Source: Deltaproteobacteria bacterium (GTDB lineage: Bacteria > Desulfobacterota > Desulfobulbia > Desulfobulbales > BM004). From it: a stretch of DNA of 26,304 nt. Of the stretch, positions 16,475-24,330 are shown piece after piece. The stretch's first letter is position 1. Each line of letters starts with the position of its first letter. The notes under the pieces were generated by a model. That model saw nothing but the letters and a program-made list of their open reading frames with translations, was not told where the DNA came from and did not search any database. A program made the position numbers and the translations under genes. The stretch lies in NCBI GenBank assembly GCA_020346205.1, contig CP070776.1:1675932-1702235 (forward strand), read 5' to 3'.

Positions 16475-16559
16475 AGAGCCTCCTTGCAATTAAATCGTTA
16501 ACGAGTTTTCCGTGGTCAGAATTCAGCCCTGTCCCTATTCGTTTTAAAGCAACACCATC

Positions 16560-17267
16560 TTACGATTGGTTGCGGAATTCGACAACCATCTGTTTGAAAC
16601 CTGCAACAAATTCCTGGTCCCTGGTGCAGGAACTGCATTGAAAATTGTTGTCACATGAGGGCAGGGAGGGCTGCCCCATGATGAGGCTGCGCAGCCTTGG
16701 ATCCTGTGTGGCTGGCACCATTTCAATACAGCCGGTGGGGCAGATATACGAACAGGAACCGCAGCCGATGCAGACCTCGGATCCCGCCTTGAAGGGTGTT
16801 GCCACCTCGCGTTCAGTGCCGCGGTTGGCCAGGCCGATGGCGCTTACCCCGACCACTTCCTCACAGAACCGGACGCAGAGACCGCAAAGAATGCACTGCC
16901 CATCCCCTTTTTTCTTTAATCGGGACGCGTCAAGCCCCATTTGCCGGGCCATGGTCTGCAATGCCGGTACATCCGGGCAGCGGGCAAGCAGCAGTTCGAC
17001 AAGCATTCGCCGTATCTTTCTGACCCTGTCTGTATTTGTAAAGACCTGCATTCCCGGTTCAACCGGGTAATTGCAGGAGGTGACCAGGCGCTGCTGCTTG
17101 TTCTGTATCACCTCAACCATGCAGAGACGGCAGGAACCGTAGGGTTTGACAGCCTCATGATGACAGAGGGTCGGCACAACGATGCCGGCCTTCTTGGCAG
17201 CCTCGATGATCATGGTGCCCTCTTCGACCTGTACCATGCTGTTGTCAATTATTATCGGTATTTTCAC
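16560..17267 (-). CDS. Short NuoG/HoxU-type iron-sulfur subunit
   Basis: This 235-residue protein has an N-terminal [2Fe-2S] ferredoxin domain with cysteines in L-C-H-H-E-A, G-S-C-R-L-C-M-V-E and T-S-C-N-Y-P-V, followed by two [4Fe-4S] motifs (C-I-L-C-G-L-C-V-R-F-C and C-I-G-C-G-S-C-S-Y-I-C-P-T-G-C). This is the truncated NuoG form found in HoxU and in BamI-like proteins. The His/Cys-type cluster motif usually present between the two domains is missing: that position reads A-R-C-P-D-V-P-A-L with one cysteine. A C-terminal F-Q-C-S-S-C pair is extra. It should wire the NuoF flavin to partner subunits. The start is GTG with AGGGG 8 nt upstream. It lies 30 nt after nuoF and is the last redox gene of the array. 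Confidence 0.87.
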   Translation of the reverse strand: MKIPIIIDNSMVQVEEGTMIIEAAKKAGIVVPTLCHHEAVKPYGSCRLCMVEVIQNKQQRLVTSCNYPVEPGMQVFTNTDRVRKIRRMLVELLLARCPDVPALQTMARQMGLDASRLKKKGDGQCILCGLCVRFCEEVVGVSAIGLANRGTEREVATPFKAGSEVCIGCGSCSYICPTGCIEMVPATQDPRLRSLIMGQPSLPSCDNNFQCSSCTRDQEFVAGFKQMVVEFRNQS

Positions 17268-17297
17268 GACCGTATCCCCTGATTCACAATTTGTGAC

Positions 17298-19145
17298 CTA
17301 TACAACCCTGATTGCGTCGACCTTGCACAAACTGAAGCAGATGCCACATTTGACACAGTTCCCGCCATCAATGGTATGCGGTTTTTTCTTTACTCCGGAA
17401 ACAGCACCTTCCGGACACTTTACGGCGCAGAGTGTGCAGCCGTTACAGATATCTGCGTCAATCTCGTAGGTAAACAGATTCTTGCAAACGCCGCAGACGC
17501 ATTTTTTATCGAAAATATGGGCCTCGTACTCATTCTTAAAATAACGGATCGTGCTTAATACAGGATTGCCGGCAGTGCCTCCCAGGCCGCAGAGTGATGC
17601 AGTAGTCATAAAATCGGCAAGCTCGGAAAGAAGTTCGATATCCCCCTCTTCACCATTGCCTTCACAGATATTGGTCAGGATAGTATGCATCTGCTGCAAC
17701 CCTTCCCGGCAGGGCACGCATTTGCCGCAGGACTCGAAGAGCAGGAAGTTTAGGAAATACCTGGCCACATCCACCATGCAGGAAGTTTCGTCCATGACGA
17801 TCATGCCGCCTGAGCCCATGATGGCACCAGCTTCCCGCAGGCTGTCGTAATCCACCGGCATATCGATTTTGCTGATAGGGATGCAGCCGCCCGAAGGACC
17901 GCCGGTCTGCACCGCCTTGAAGTCCCTGCCGTTCCTAATGCCGCCGCCTATACCAAAGATGATTTTTCGCAGGGTGGTACCCATCTCCACTTCGACCATT
18001 CCGGTATTTTTAACCTTGCCTACCAGAGAAAATATCTTGGTACCCTTGCTGCCATGGGTGCCGATGTCGCTATACCAGGCTGCTCCGTTGCGGAATATCT
18101 GGGTAATATTTGCAAAGGACTCAACATTGTTCAAAACAGATGGTTTGCCCCACAACCCTTCAAAAGCAGGATAGGGCGGTCTTGATCTTGGTGTGCCACT
18201 GCGTCCTTCGATGGAAACCATGAGCGCGGTTTCCTCACCGCAGACAAAGGCCCCTGCTCCCTTGTTTATTTTAAGCGACAGGCAAAAATCTGTGCCCAGG
18301 ATATTATCGCCGAGCAGGCCGTATTCTTCCGCCTGCTTGATGGCAATGGCCAGATGCTCGATGGCAATGGGATATTCTTCACGTACATAAAGGAAACCCT
18401 GGTTGGCACCGATGGCAAAAGCGCCGATGATCATCCCCTCGATTATGCTGTGCGGGTCGCCTTCCATGAGACTGCGATCCATAAAGGCACCGGGGTCACC
18501 CTCATCTCCATTGGCAATGATGTATTTGGTATCACCTGGGGCAGCCGCACAGAGCCGCCATTTAATGCCGGCAGGAAAACCTCCACCTCCACGGCCCCTA
18601 AGCCCGGAGGCAATGACCGTGTCCACAACCTCTTTTGGTGACATGCTGGTCAGCACCTTGCTCAGAGCCGTATAGCCATTGTTTGCAATGTAGTCTTCGA
18701 TATTAGTGGGATCAATCTTGCCGCAATTGCCGGAAACATGTTTTTTCTGTTCCCGATAGAAGGGAAGGTCTTTTTCGCAGGTAATAGCCCCAGATTGAGG
18801 ATCATGCCACAGGAGCCTTTCTACGATGCTATCGCCAAGGATGGTCTCGGAAACAATCACAGGAATATCCTCTGCCTTGACACGGCAGTAAAAGATGTTC
18901 TCCGGTTCAATAACCAGGATCGGGCCCAGTTCACAAAAACCGTGACAGCCCGTCTCTTTTATCTCCACCTTGTCCGCCAGTCCCCTGGCCTTGATTTCCT
19001 TGCTCAGGGCAGCTGAGACCTTGAGGGATTTTCGGGCCCGGCAACCGGTGTTGCATATCCGGATATGTTTTTCTACTGCTGCTCTCTGGCGGAGAATGGA
19101 ATCTCTCAGTTTTTCCAACTCCACAAAATTGTTGATCCGGTCCAA
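17298..19145 (-). CDS. NuoF/HoxF-type NADH-binding flavoprotein with extra ferredoxin domain
   Basis: This 615-residue subunit binds NAD(H) and FMN. It has an N-terminal thioredoxin-like [2Fe-2S] domain (I-C-N-T-G-C near 31-35 and T-G-C-H-G-F-C-E near 65-72), the NADH/FMN core (G-L-R-G-R-G-G-G-G-F-P near 182-191, N-G-D-E-G-D-P-G-A, G-A-G-A-F-V-C-G-E-E-T-A), a [4Fe-4S] motif S-C-G-K-C-V-P-C-R-E-G, and a C-terminal 2[4Fe-4S] ferredoxin (C-N-G-C-T-L-C-A-V-K-C-P and C-V-K-C-G-I-C-F-S-L-C-K). The same architecture occurs in HydB/HndC-type subunits of bifurcating enzymes. I chose the TTG at 19145 because GAGGGG precedes it by 6-8 nt and it avoids the nuoE overlap; a TTG at 19193 lacks a ribosome binding site and would overlap nuoE by 44 nt. 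Confidence 0.92.
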   Translation of the reverse strand: MDRINNFVELEKLRDSILRQRAAVEKHIRICNTGCRARKSLKVSAALSKEIKARGLADKVEIKETGCHGFCELGPILVIEPENIFYCRVKAEDIPVIVSETILGDSIVERLLWHDPQSGAITCEKDLPFYREQKKHVSGNCGKIDPTNIEDYIANNGYTALSKVLTSMSPKEVVDTVIASGLRGRGGGGFPAGIKWRLCAAAPGDTKYIIANGDEGDPGAFMDRSLMEGDPHSIIEGMIIGAFAIGANQGFLYVREEYPIAIEHLAIAIKQAEEYGLLGDNILGTDFCLSLKINKGAGAFVCGEETALMVSIEGRSGTPRSRPPYPAFEGLWGKPSVLNNVESFANITQIFRNGAAWYSDIGTHGSKGTKIFSLVGKVKNTGMVEVEMGTTLRKIIFGIGGGIRNGRDFKAVQTGGPSGGCIPISKIDMPVDYDSLREAGAIMGSGGMIVMDETSCMVDVARYFLNFLLFESCGKCVPCREGLQQMHTILTNICEGNGEEGDIELLSELADFMTTASLCGLGGTAGNPVLSTIRYFKNEYEAHIFDKKCVCGVCKNLFTYEIDADICNGCTLCAVKCPEGAVSGVKKKPHTIDGGNCVKCGICFSLCKVDAIRVV

Positions 19146-19149
19146 CCTT

Positions 19150-19617
19150 TTACCCCTCTGATTCTGAACGATAGTTTGACAATATTTTTTCAACCCGACC
19201 GGGTTTTACCTCGTCGTAATAATCTTCTTCCACCATAACCACCGGAGCAAGGGCACAGGTGCCGAGACAGTTAACCGTTTCCAAAGAGAATTGTCGGTCA
19301 GCCGTGGTTTCCCCTTCTTCAATGTCCAGAATTCGTTTAATCTGGCCAAGATTCTGGTCGGCACCGCCGAGGTGGCAGGCAGTGCCGCAGCAGACCTTGA
19401 TGGTATGGAGTCCCCTCGGTACCAGGCTGAAGGTCTTGTAAAAGGTGGCAATATCATAGATCCTGGCCAGGTTCAGTTCCATTTTTTCGGAGATATAGCG
19501 GATAGCCTCTTCAGGAATATAATTTTCAAGCCCCTGGACATCCTGCATAATGCTGATGATATCCGAATGGCGGTATTCGTACTTCTGTAAAACCTGTTCT
19601 ATCTGGTCATAATCCAT
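19150..19617 (-). CDS. NuoE/HoxE-type [2Fe-2S] subunit
   Basis: This 155-residue thioredoxin-like ferredoxin is the partner of NuoF. An N-terminal helical part (I-S-I-M-Q-D-V-Q-G-L-E-N-Y-I-P near 21-35) is followed by the four cluster cysteines in V-C-C-G-T-A-C-H-L-G-G and N-C-L-G-T-C-A-L-A-P-V. The length is typical of NuoE. It starts at ATG with AAGGA 9 nt upstream, only 4 nt after the stop of the HdrC gene, and ends 4 nt before the proposed nuoF start, so the three genes are tightly coupled. The position corresponds to BamG in class II benzoyl-CoA reductase clusters. Confidence 0.93.
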   Translation of the reverse strand: MDYDQIEQVLQKYEYRHSDIISIMQDVQGLENYIPEEAIRYISEKMELNLARIYDIATFYKTFSLVPRGLHTIKVCCGTACHLGGADQNLGQIKRILDIEEGETTADRQFSLETVNCLGTCALAPVVMVEEDYYDEVKPGRVEKILSNYRSESEG

Positions 19618-19621
19618 ACGT

Positions 19622-20086
19622 TTATTCCTTGCAGGTATTCTTGAGCCAGCACGGCATGGTCTGGGGTCCGCGTAACCCCTGTTTTACTTTTTCAAACATG
19701 GTGCGGCGGCAGAGATCCACCAGGTGATCATTTACCGGGGCCAACCGTTTCAGAAAACTGTCATCCACATAGCCTTCTGAAATGGCTGTCTTCTGGAGTT
19801 CGGCCGCTATCCGGCTGAACCGGATACCCTGCGGGCAGACAAAATAGCAGGAATTGCACTGGCAGCAGAACCAGATCAGGTCTGACGACAGCACCTGTTC
19901 CCGCATACCCATGATGATCATGTGGATGAGCCGGCGCGGATCAAAGTCATCGACAACCTCACGGACCGGACAGACACCGGTGCACGAACCGCAGGAGTAA
20001 CATGGCTTGATAACCTGCAGTCCAATCTTTGCAGCCACTTCATCCCTGAAGTCGGGAGACGCCTTTTCGAGATCAACTGTATCCAA
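19622..20086 (-). CDS. HdrC-type iron-sulfur subunit (heterodisulfide reductase subunit C-like)
   Basis: This 154-residue protein has two [4Fe-4S] motifs: C-Y-S-C-G-S-C-T-G-V-C-P near 29-40 and C-C-Q-C-N-S-C-Y-F-V-C-P near 74-85. The spacing between them and the flanking helices (D-P-R-R-L-I-H-M) are as in HdrC. It has no CCG domain of HdrB or HdrD, and none is encoded elsewhere in the array, so a disulfide-cleaving partner is absent from this locus. It probably passes electrons between HdrA and another subunit. The start is TTG with GGAG 7 nt upstream; mvhD stops 24 nt before it and nuoE begins 4 nt after it. Confidence 0.88.
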   Translation of the reverse strand: MDTVDLEKASPDFRDEVAAKIGLQVIKPCYSCGSCTGVCPVREVVDDFDPRRLIHMIIMGMREQVLSSDLIWFCCQCNSCYFVCPQGIRFSRIAAELQKTAISEGYVDDSFLKRLAPVNDHLVDLCRRTMFEKVKQGLRGPQTMPCWLKNTCKE

Positions 20087-20110
20087 TGAAAACTCCGTTA
20101 CGTTAATGGT

Positions 20111-20839
20111 TCAGATAATGCTGTTGTCTGCATCGATCTTTTTTTTCTTCTGCAGGGCCTCAAGCGCCGAACCGACCTGTTCTTCAGAAAGATTGAGATC
20201 TGAAACCAGTTCTGCTGCAGATCGTTTTTCCTCCTGCAGGGCCAGAAATACTTCCTGCAGGACCATTTCCCCTTCCAGGCCGGTCCGCAGTTTTTCAGGA
20301 TCAGGCAGTTCTCCGTAGGAATTGTTTTCCTTCACCTGTTTGGCCTGCCGTGCAAAGGCGGACCTAAATTTCATCCCTTCCAGGGAAATCCTGGCCGCCT
20401 CAATCCTGCGCATAAGCTGCCGGGTGTCCAAGCCCTCGCTGACCCCCAGGGGGCCCAGGTCACGGATCCGGTCGGTAAAGGAGGTGATCTTATCCACAAA
20501 CCGGGGCGCCTCGGCGGCGGAAACCCATTCTAGCGCAACCCGCTCCCGGTTGATCCCGAGCTGATCCATCAGGATATCCATCAGGTTGAACTTGCTGATT
20601 GCCTCGTAATTACCGGACCGGTAATGGCACTCACCAAGGTGTCAGCCGCCGGTAAATATGCCGTCTGCACCGTTGGCAAAGCCGGCCAGCAGAAAGGCCG
20701 GCTCGATCCGGCCTGTGCACATCACCCGAATCGTCCTGATGTGGGGCGGGTACTGCAGGCGGCCGACACCGGCCGCATCGGCTGCAGCATAACAGCACCA
20801 GTGACAGAGGAAGCCTAGGATTTTCGGTTCGTTTTTCAT
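20111..20839 (-). CDS. MvhD-type iron-sulfur subunit, selenoprotein (Sec66), with C-terminal extension
   Basis: Read through one in-frame TGA (20642-20644), this is a 242-residue MvhD/BamF-like protein that carries a [2Fe-2S] cluster and links HdrA to other redox partners. The sequence before the TGA (F-L-C-H-W-C-C-Y near 10-17, V-M-C-T-G-R-I-E-P near 39-47, G-A-D-G-I-F-T-G-G near 57-65) joins after it to H-L-G-E-C-H-Y-R-S-G-N-Y. The family reads G-C-H-x-G-D/E-C-H-Y there, so the TGA replaces a cluster cysteine. A SECIS-like hairpin follows. After about residue 140 there is an extra ~100-residue tail ending in a segment (L-V-S-D-L-N-L-S-E-E-Q-V) that resembles a winged-helix fold; ordinary MvhD stops at about 140. 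The start ATG has AGGGA 5 nt upstream and lies 16 nt after hdrA. Confidence 0.92.
20609..20644 (-). promoter_or_regulatory. SECIS-like element and UGA(Sec) codon of mvhD
   Basis: The TGA at 20644-20642 is followed, 16 nt later, by the perfect inverted repeat ATTACC-GGTCC-GGTAAT (20625-20609). The loop begins GGUC, as in the E. coli fdhF SECIS, at positions +23 to +26 after the UGA, within the known bacterial range. An outer TGCC/GGCA pairing could extend the stem. Confidence 0.85.
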
Positions 20840-20855
20840 GTGTCCCTGTTTTATT

Positions 20856-23800
20856 TTATTCTTCCAGCCCGAACGCCTCGATCTGGGCATAGATCTGCTC
20901 ATCGGTAAAGCGGCCGACGCTTATCGCTTTTGTAGGGCAATAGGAAGCGCAGACTCCGCATCCCTTGCAGGCGGCAACAATTATTTCAGCCTTTTTCTTT
21001 TTTTCCTTTTTGGTGATCGTAATTGCAGAATAGGGGCAGAAGGTTTCACAGAGGCTGCAGCCTATGCATTGCTCCTCGACGCAGGAAGCCACAATCGGCT
21101 CGGCCTTGACATATCCCCGGGCCAGGAGAAGGGCTCCCTTGGCCGCAGCCGCCTTTGCCTGGGCAATGGATTCATCAATTGACTTGGGGAAATGGGCCAT
21201 GCCGCAGATGAAGATGCCGTCAACATAGGAATCCACAGGTTTGAGTTGGACATGGGATTCCAGATAAAAGCCTTCGGCGGAACGAGGTACGGGTAGGGCC
21301 GCTTCAAGACTGTCCTGCCGATTCGGGATAATAGCGGTGCTTAAGCCCAGCATGGTTGCATCAAGTGATATATCGGCACCGAGCACCGGGTCCAGGACGG
21401 TCACCCTGACACCGTTATCAACAGCGGCAACTGTTGGCTTGTTTTTTAACTCGTACCGGATGAAGACAATACCCAGTTCCCTGGCCCTGGTGTAGTGTTG
21501 CTCGTAGAACCCGTAGGTCCGCATATCCCGGTAGAGAATAAATACCTGAGCGGAAGGATTGAGTTCCTTTATTTTCAGCGCGTTCTTGATCGCCATATTG
21601 CAGCAGATGCTGCTGCAATGGGAGTGGGTGTCATCACGGGAGCCGACACATTGTATGAGAACGACCTTGTCTGTGTCGCCGGGTATGAATTCTTCGGTGG
21701 CCAGCTTTTCTTCCATTTCATGCAGCAGCATTACCCTGTCATTTTCACCCAGTAAATATTCATCCGGCCTGTAAGGGGTTGCGCCGGTGGCTAGAACAGC
21801 AATGCCGTGTTCAAGTTCTTCCAGCGTTTCTTTCCCATTGCCACCCTTGGCGATCACGGTCTTGAAATTGCCCACAAAACCGCTGACGCTTTCAACTTTT
21901 GCATGGGTGTGGACAGTGATCAGGGAATTTGACTCGACCCGTTGGATCAGTTGACTGAGGTATTGGCGCGGATCAGTGTTATCAAGGGTAAAGTGGATGT
22001 TATTCAGGTTGCCACCCAGTTCTCCCGATTTTTCAAGTAGAAAACAGGGAAATCCCTGTTCCGCCAAGGACAGGGCAACTGTCATGCCGGCCAGGCCTCC
22101 TCCAATAACAAGGCCTCTGGGCATTACTTCGATAAGCGGCTCGCTGAGCGCCTGAACGTACCTTGCCTTGGCAACGGCCATGCGGACCAGGTCCCTGGCC
22201 TTGAGGGTCGCCTCTTCCTTTTCATGGGCATGAACCCAGGAACACTGGTCACGAATATTGACCATTTCCAGCAGGCATCTGTTCAGTCCCGCTTCCCTTA
22301 CCGTTTCCTGGAAAAGCGGTTCATGGGTCCTGGGGGTGCAGGCTGCCACCACAACCCGGTTGAGCTTTTCCCGGACCACGGTTTCCTTAATCAGTTCCTG
22401 GGTATCCTGCGAACAGGAATAGAGGTTGTCCACATTGACCACTACATTACCGAGATCAGCGGCATATCTGGTGACGTCAGCAACGTCGACAACACCTGCG
22501 ATATTCTTGCCGCAGTTACAGACAAAGACACCGACCCGCAGTTCTTCCTGTTCGACGGACCGTTCTTCAGGAAACTGCTTGTCCTCGATCAGGGTGCTGC
22601 GTGCAGGTGTCAGCAGTTCGGCGGCACAGGCGGCAGCACCGCTGGCCTGTGTCACGGATTCGGGAAGGGCCATTGGTCCCAGGAGTCCGCCTGCAGCAAA
22701 GATTCCCTCCCTGCTTGTGGTGAGAGGGGAAAAGAGATCGGCGCGGCAGAAACCGTATTGATTGAGGTTGATGTCCGCAGCCCTGGCCAGGGAATAATTA
22801 CCTGCAGAGGGTTCCAGGCCCATGGGCAGAACCACCAGGTTAAAGATCTCCTCATGCAGTTCACCATGTTCGGTTATATATTTGATCCGTAGGTCCTCAG
22901 TTGCCGGGTCGCGTAAAATTTCAGCTGGCCTGGAACGGATAAAACGAATGTTGTTATCCCTGGCCCGGCCGAGAAATTCATCAAGTCCCTTGCCGTACAT
23001 CCTCATATCCATGAAAAAGATAGTGATATCCAGGTCCGGTTCATGCTCCAGTGCAACAATGGCGTCTTTTACCGCATACTTGCAGCAAACTGAGGAGCAG
23101 TACTCCTTGCCAAGTTCCCCGCTGCGGGAGCCGGCGCACTGGACAAAGGCTAATTTCTGCGGTTTCTGCAGGTCGGAGGGTCTTGAAATCTTGCCGCCGT
23201 AAGGCCCTGAAGCGCTCGAGATGCGTTCGAATTCAAGACCGGTGACTATGTTGGCTGACTCCTGGTAGCTGTAGTTGTTGAGCTTTGCCGGGTTCACGTC
23301 TTTAAAACCTGTGGCAAGAATAACGGCCCCAACCTCATATTCTAGGACCTCCGGCTGCTGATTGAAATCGATAGCCCCGGTCTGGCATGCCCTGGTGCAT
23401 TGTTTGCACTCCTTTCTTTGCAGAAACAGGCAGTAATCAGGGTGTACGGCATAGGTTGAAGGGATGGCCTGGGTATAGAGAATATCAATGGCTTTGCAGG
23501 TGGTCAGGTTCTGGTTGTGAGGATCAGGAATGGTCACCGGGCAGTATTGGGCACAGACACCGCAGCCTGTACATTTCTCTTGGTCGATGAAACGCGGCTG
23601 CTGCAGAACCTTGACGCGGAAATCACCGGCCTGCCCCGAAATATCCTGGACCTCGGATCTGGTGATGATCCTGATGTTGGGAGACCGACCGGCCTCTACC
23701 AGCTTCGGCGCCAGGATTCAGATAGCGCAGTCGTTGGTGGGAAAGGTCTTGTCCAGCCCGGCCATGATGCCGCCGATGGCGGACGATCTTTCAACCAGAT

Positions 23801-23909
23801 AGACATAAAATCCGGTATCGGCAAGGTCCATGGCTGTCTGGATCCCTGCAATCCCACCGCCGACAACCATTACGGCGCCAACGGTTTTTTCGAGGGTGGT
23901 GTCACTCAT
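20856..23909 (-). CDS. HdrA-type flavoprotein, double-length fusion, selenoprotein (Sec64)
   Basis: Read through one in-frame TGA (23718-23720), this is a 1017-residue HdrA-like protein. The N-terminal half has an FAD-binding G-G-G-I-A-G near 17-22; the F-P-T-N-D-C-A-I-(Sec64)-I-L-A-P-K-L motif, where HdrA normally has cysteine; an inserted ferredoxin (C-T-G-C-G-V-C near 112-118); and C-A-G-S-R...C-S-S-V-C-C near 257-276. The second half starts with C-N-C-G-K-N-I-A-G-V-V-D (464 on), has a second FAD motif G-G-G-L-A-G near 603-608, a second C-V-G-S-R...C-S-S-I-C-C near 753-772, and a C-terminal 2[4Fe-4S] ferredoxin near 943-992. Each half looks like an HdrA with different parts kept: the first lacks the C-x-C-G-x-N domain, the second lacks the D-C-x-C/U motif. 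HdrA is the flavin hub of electron bifurcation. The start ATG has no strong Shine-Dalgarno. Confidence 0.92.
23681..23720 (-). promoter_or_regulatory. SECIS-like element and UGA(Sec) codon of hdrA
   Basis: The TGA at 23720-23718 is followed by GAGGCC-GGTC-GGTCTC (23696-23681), a 6-bp stem with one G-U pair and a GGUC loop at +28 to +31 after the UGA. Outside it, GG and CC could pair across a two-base bulge. The loop is the same as in the mvhD element, consistent with recognition by one SelB. Confidence 0.82.
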
Positions 23910-23952
23910 CAGTGCGTAATATTTTCTCTTTTTTTGTTTTCTTTCAATATTA

Positions 23953-24327
23953 TCAATCTTCAACCAGCTCCAGAGCGCCGCTGTTGCACCAGCGCACACA
24001 GGAAGGGCTCGGGGGAATACCGCAAAAATCGCATTTCAGCGGGATACCGGTCTCCGCCTCGATAAAATAAGGTTTTTCAGGGCAGGATGCCCTGCACATG
24101 CCGCACATGTCATACTGCTGGCCGTTTACCTCAACAAACAGTTTTGAGGTGCAGGCCGCATCAACAAACGGTCCGGCAATCACCGGATAATAACGGTTGT
24201 CGTCCCGCAGGACGCGTATCCGGGCCCTTCTTGGGTTGGCGGTATTCTCAACATGATTCAGGGAACAGGCAATTTCGCAATGCCTGCAGCCGGTGCACTT
24301 ATCGTGATCGATCTTTATCCGGGGCAT
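23953..24327 (-). CDS. AOR-associated [4Fe-4S] ferredoxin-like protein (BamC-like)
   Basis: This 124-residue protein has a first motif C-T-G-C-R-H-C-E-I-A-C (11-21) and later cysteine groups M-C-G-M-C-R-A-S-C-P (about 74-83) and C-D-F-C-G-I-P-P-S-P-S-C-V-R-W-C (about 99-114). Together they can hold three or four [4Fe-4S] clusters, as in the DMSO-reductase electron-transfer subunit and AOR-linked ferredoxins. The gene starts 3 nt after the AOR stop codon, and its ribosome binding site (GGAGAG) overlaps that stop. It should be the direct electron partner of the AOR-family subunit, in the place of BamC. The following hdrA starts 43 nt further on. Confidence 0.87.
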   Translation of the reverse strand: MPRIKIDHDKCTGCRHCEIACSLNHVENTANPRRARIRVLRDDNRYYPVIAGPFVDAACTSKLFVEVNGQQYDMCGMCRASCPEKPYFIEAETGIPLKCDFCGIPPSPSCVRWCNSGALELVED

Positions 24328-24330
24328 CTT

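Noticed and set aside
16475..16489. Earlier ATG for CarB
   Set aside because: The five extra codons contain the ribosome binding site of the canonical M-P-K-R start.
16490..16510. CGTTAACG palindrome upstream of carB as an operator
   Set aside because: An 8-bp palindrome is easily produced by chance, and no second copy or known operator match is seen.
19146..19193. Upstream TTG start for NuoF
   Set aside because: No Shine-Dalgarno is visible, it would overlap nuoE by 44 nt, and the extra residues are not family-like.
20111..23909. hdrA and mvhD as frameshifted or nonsense-mutated pseudogenes
   Set aside because: Both stops are TGA, both sit at conserved cysteine positions, the frame and conserved motifs continue without a shift, and both have GGUC-loop hairpins downstream. 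Decay would not produce this pattern twice.
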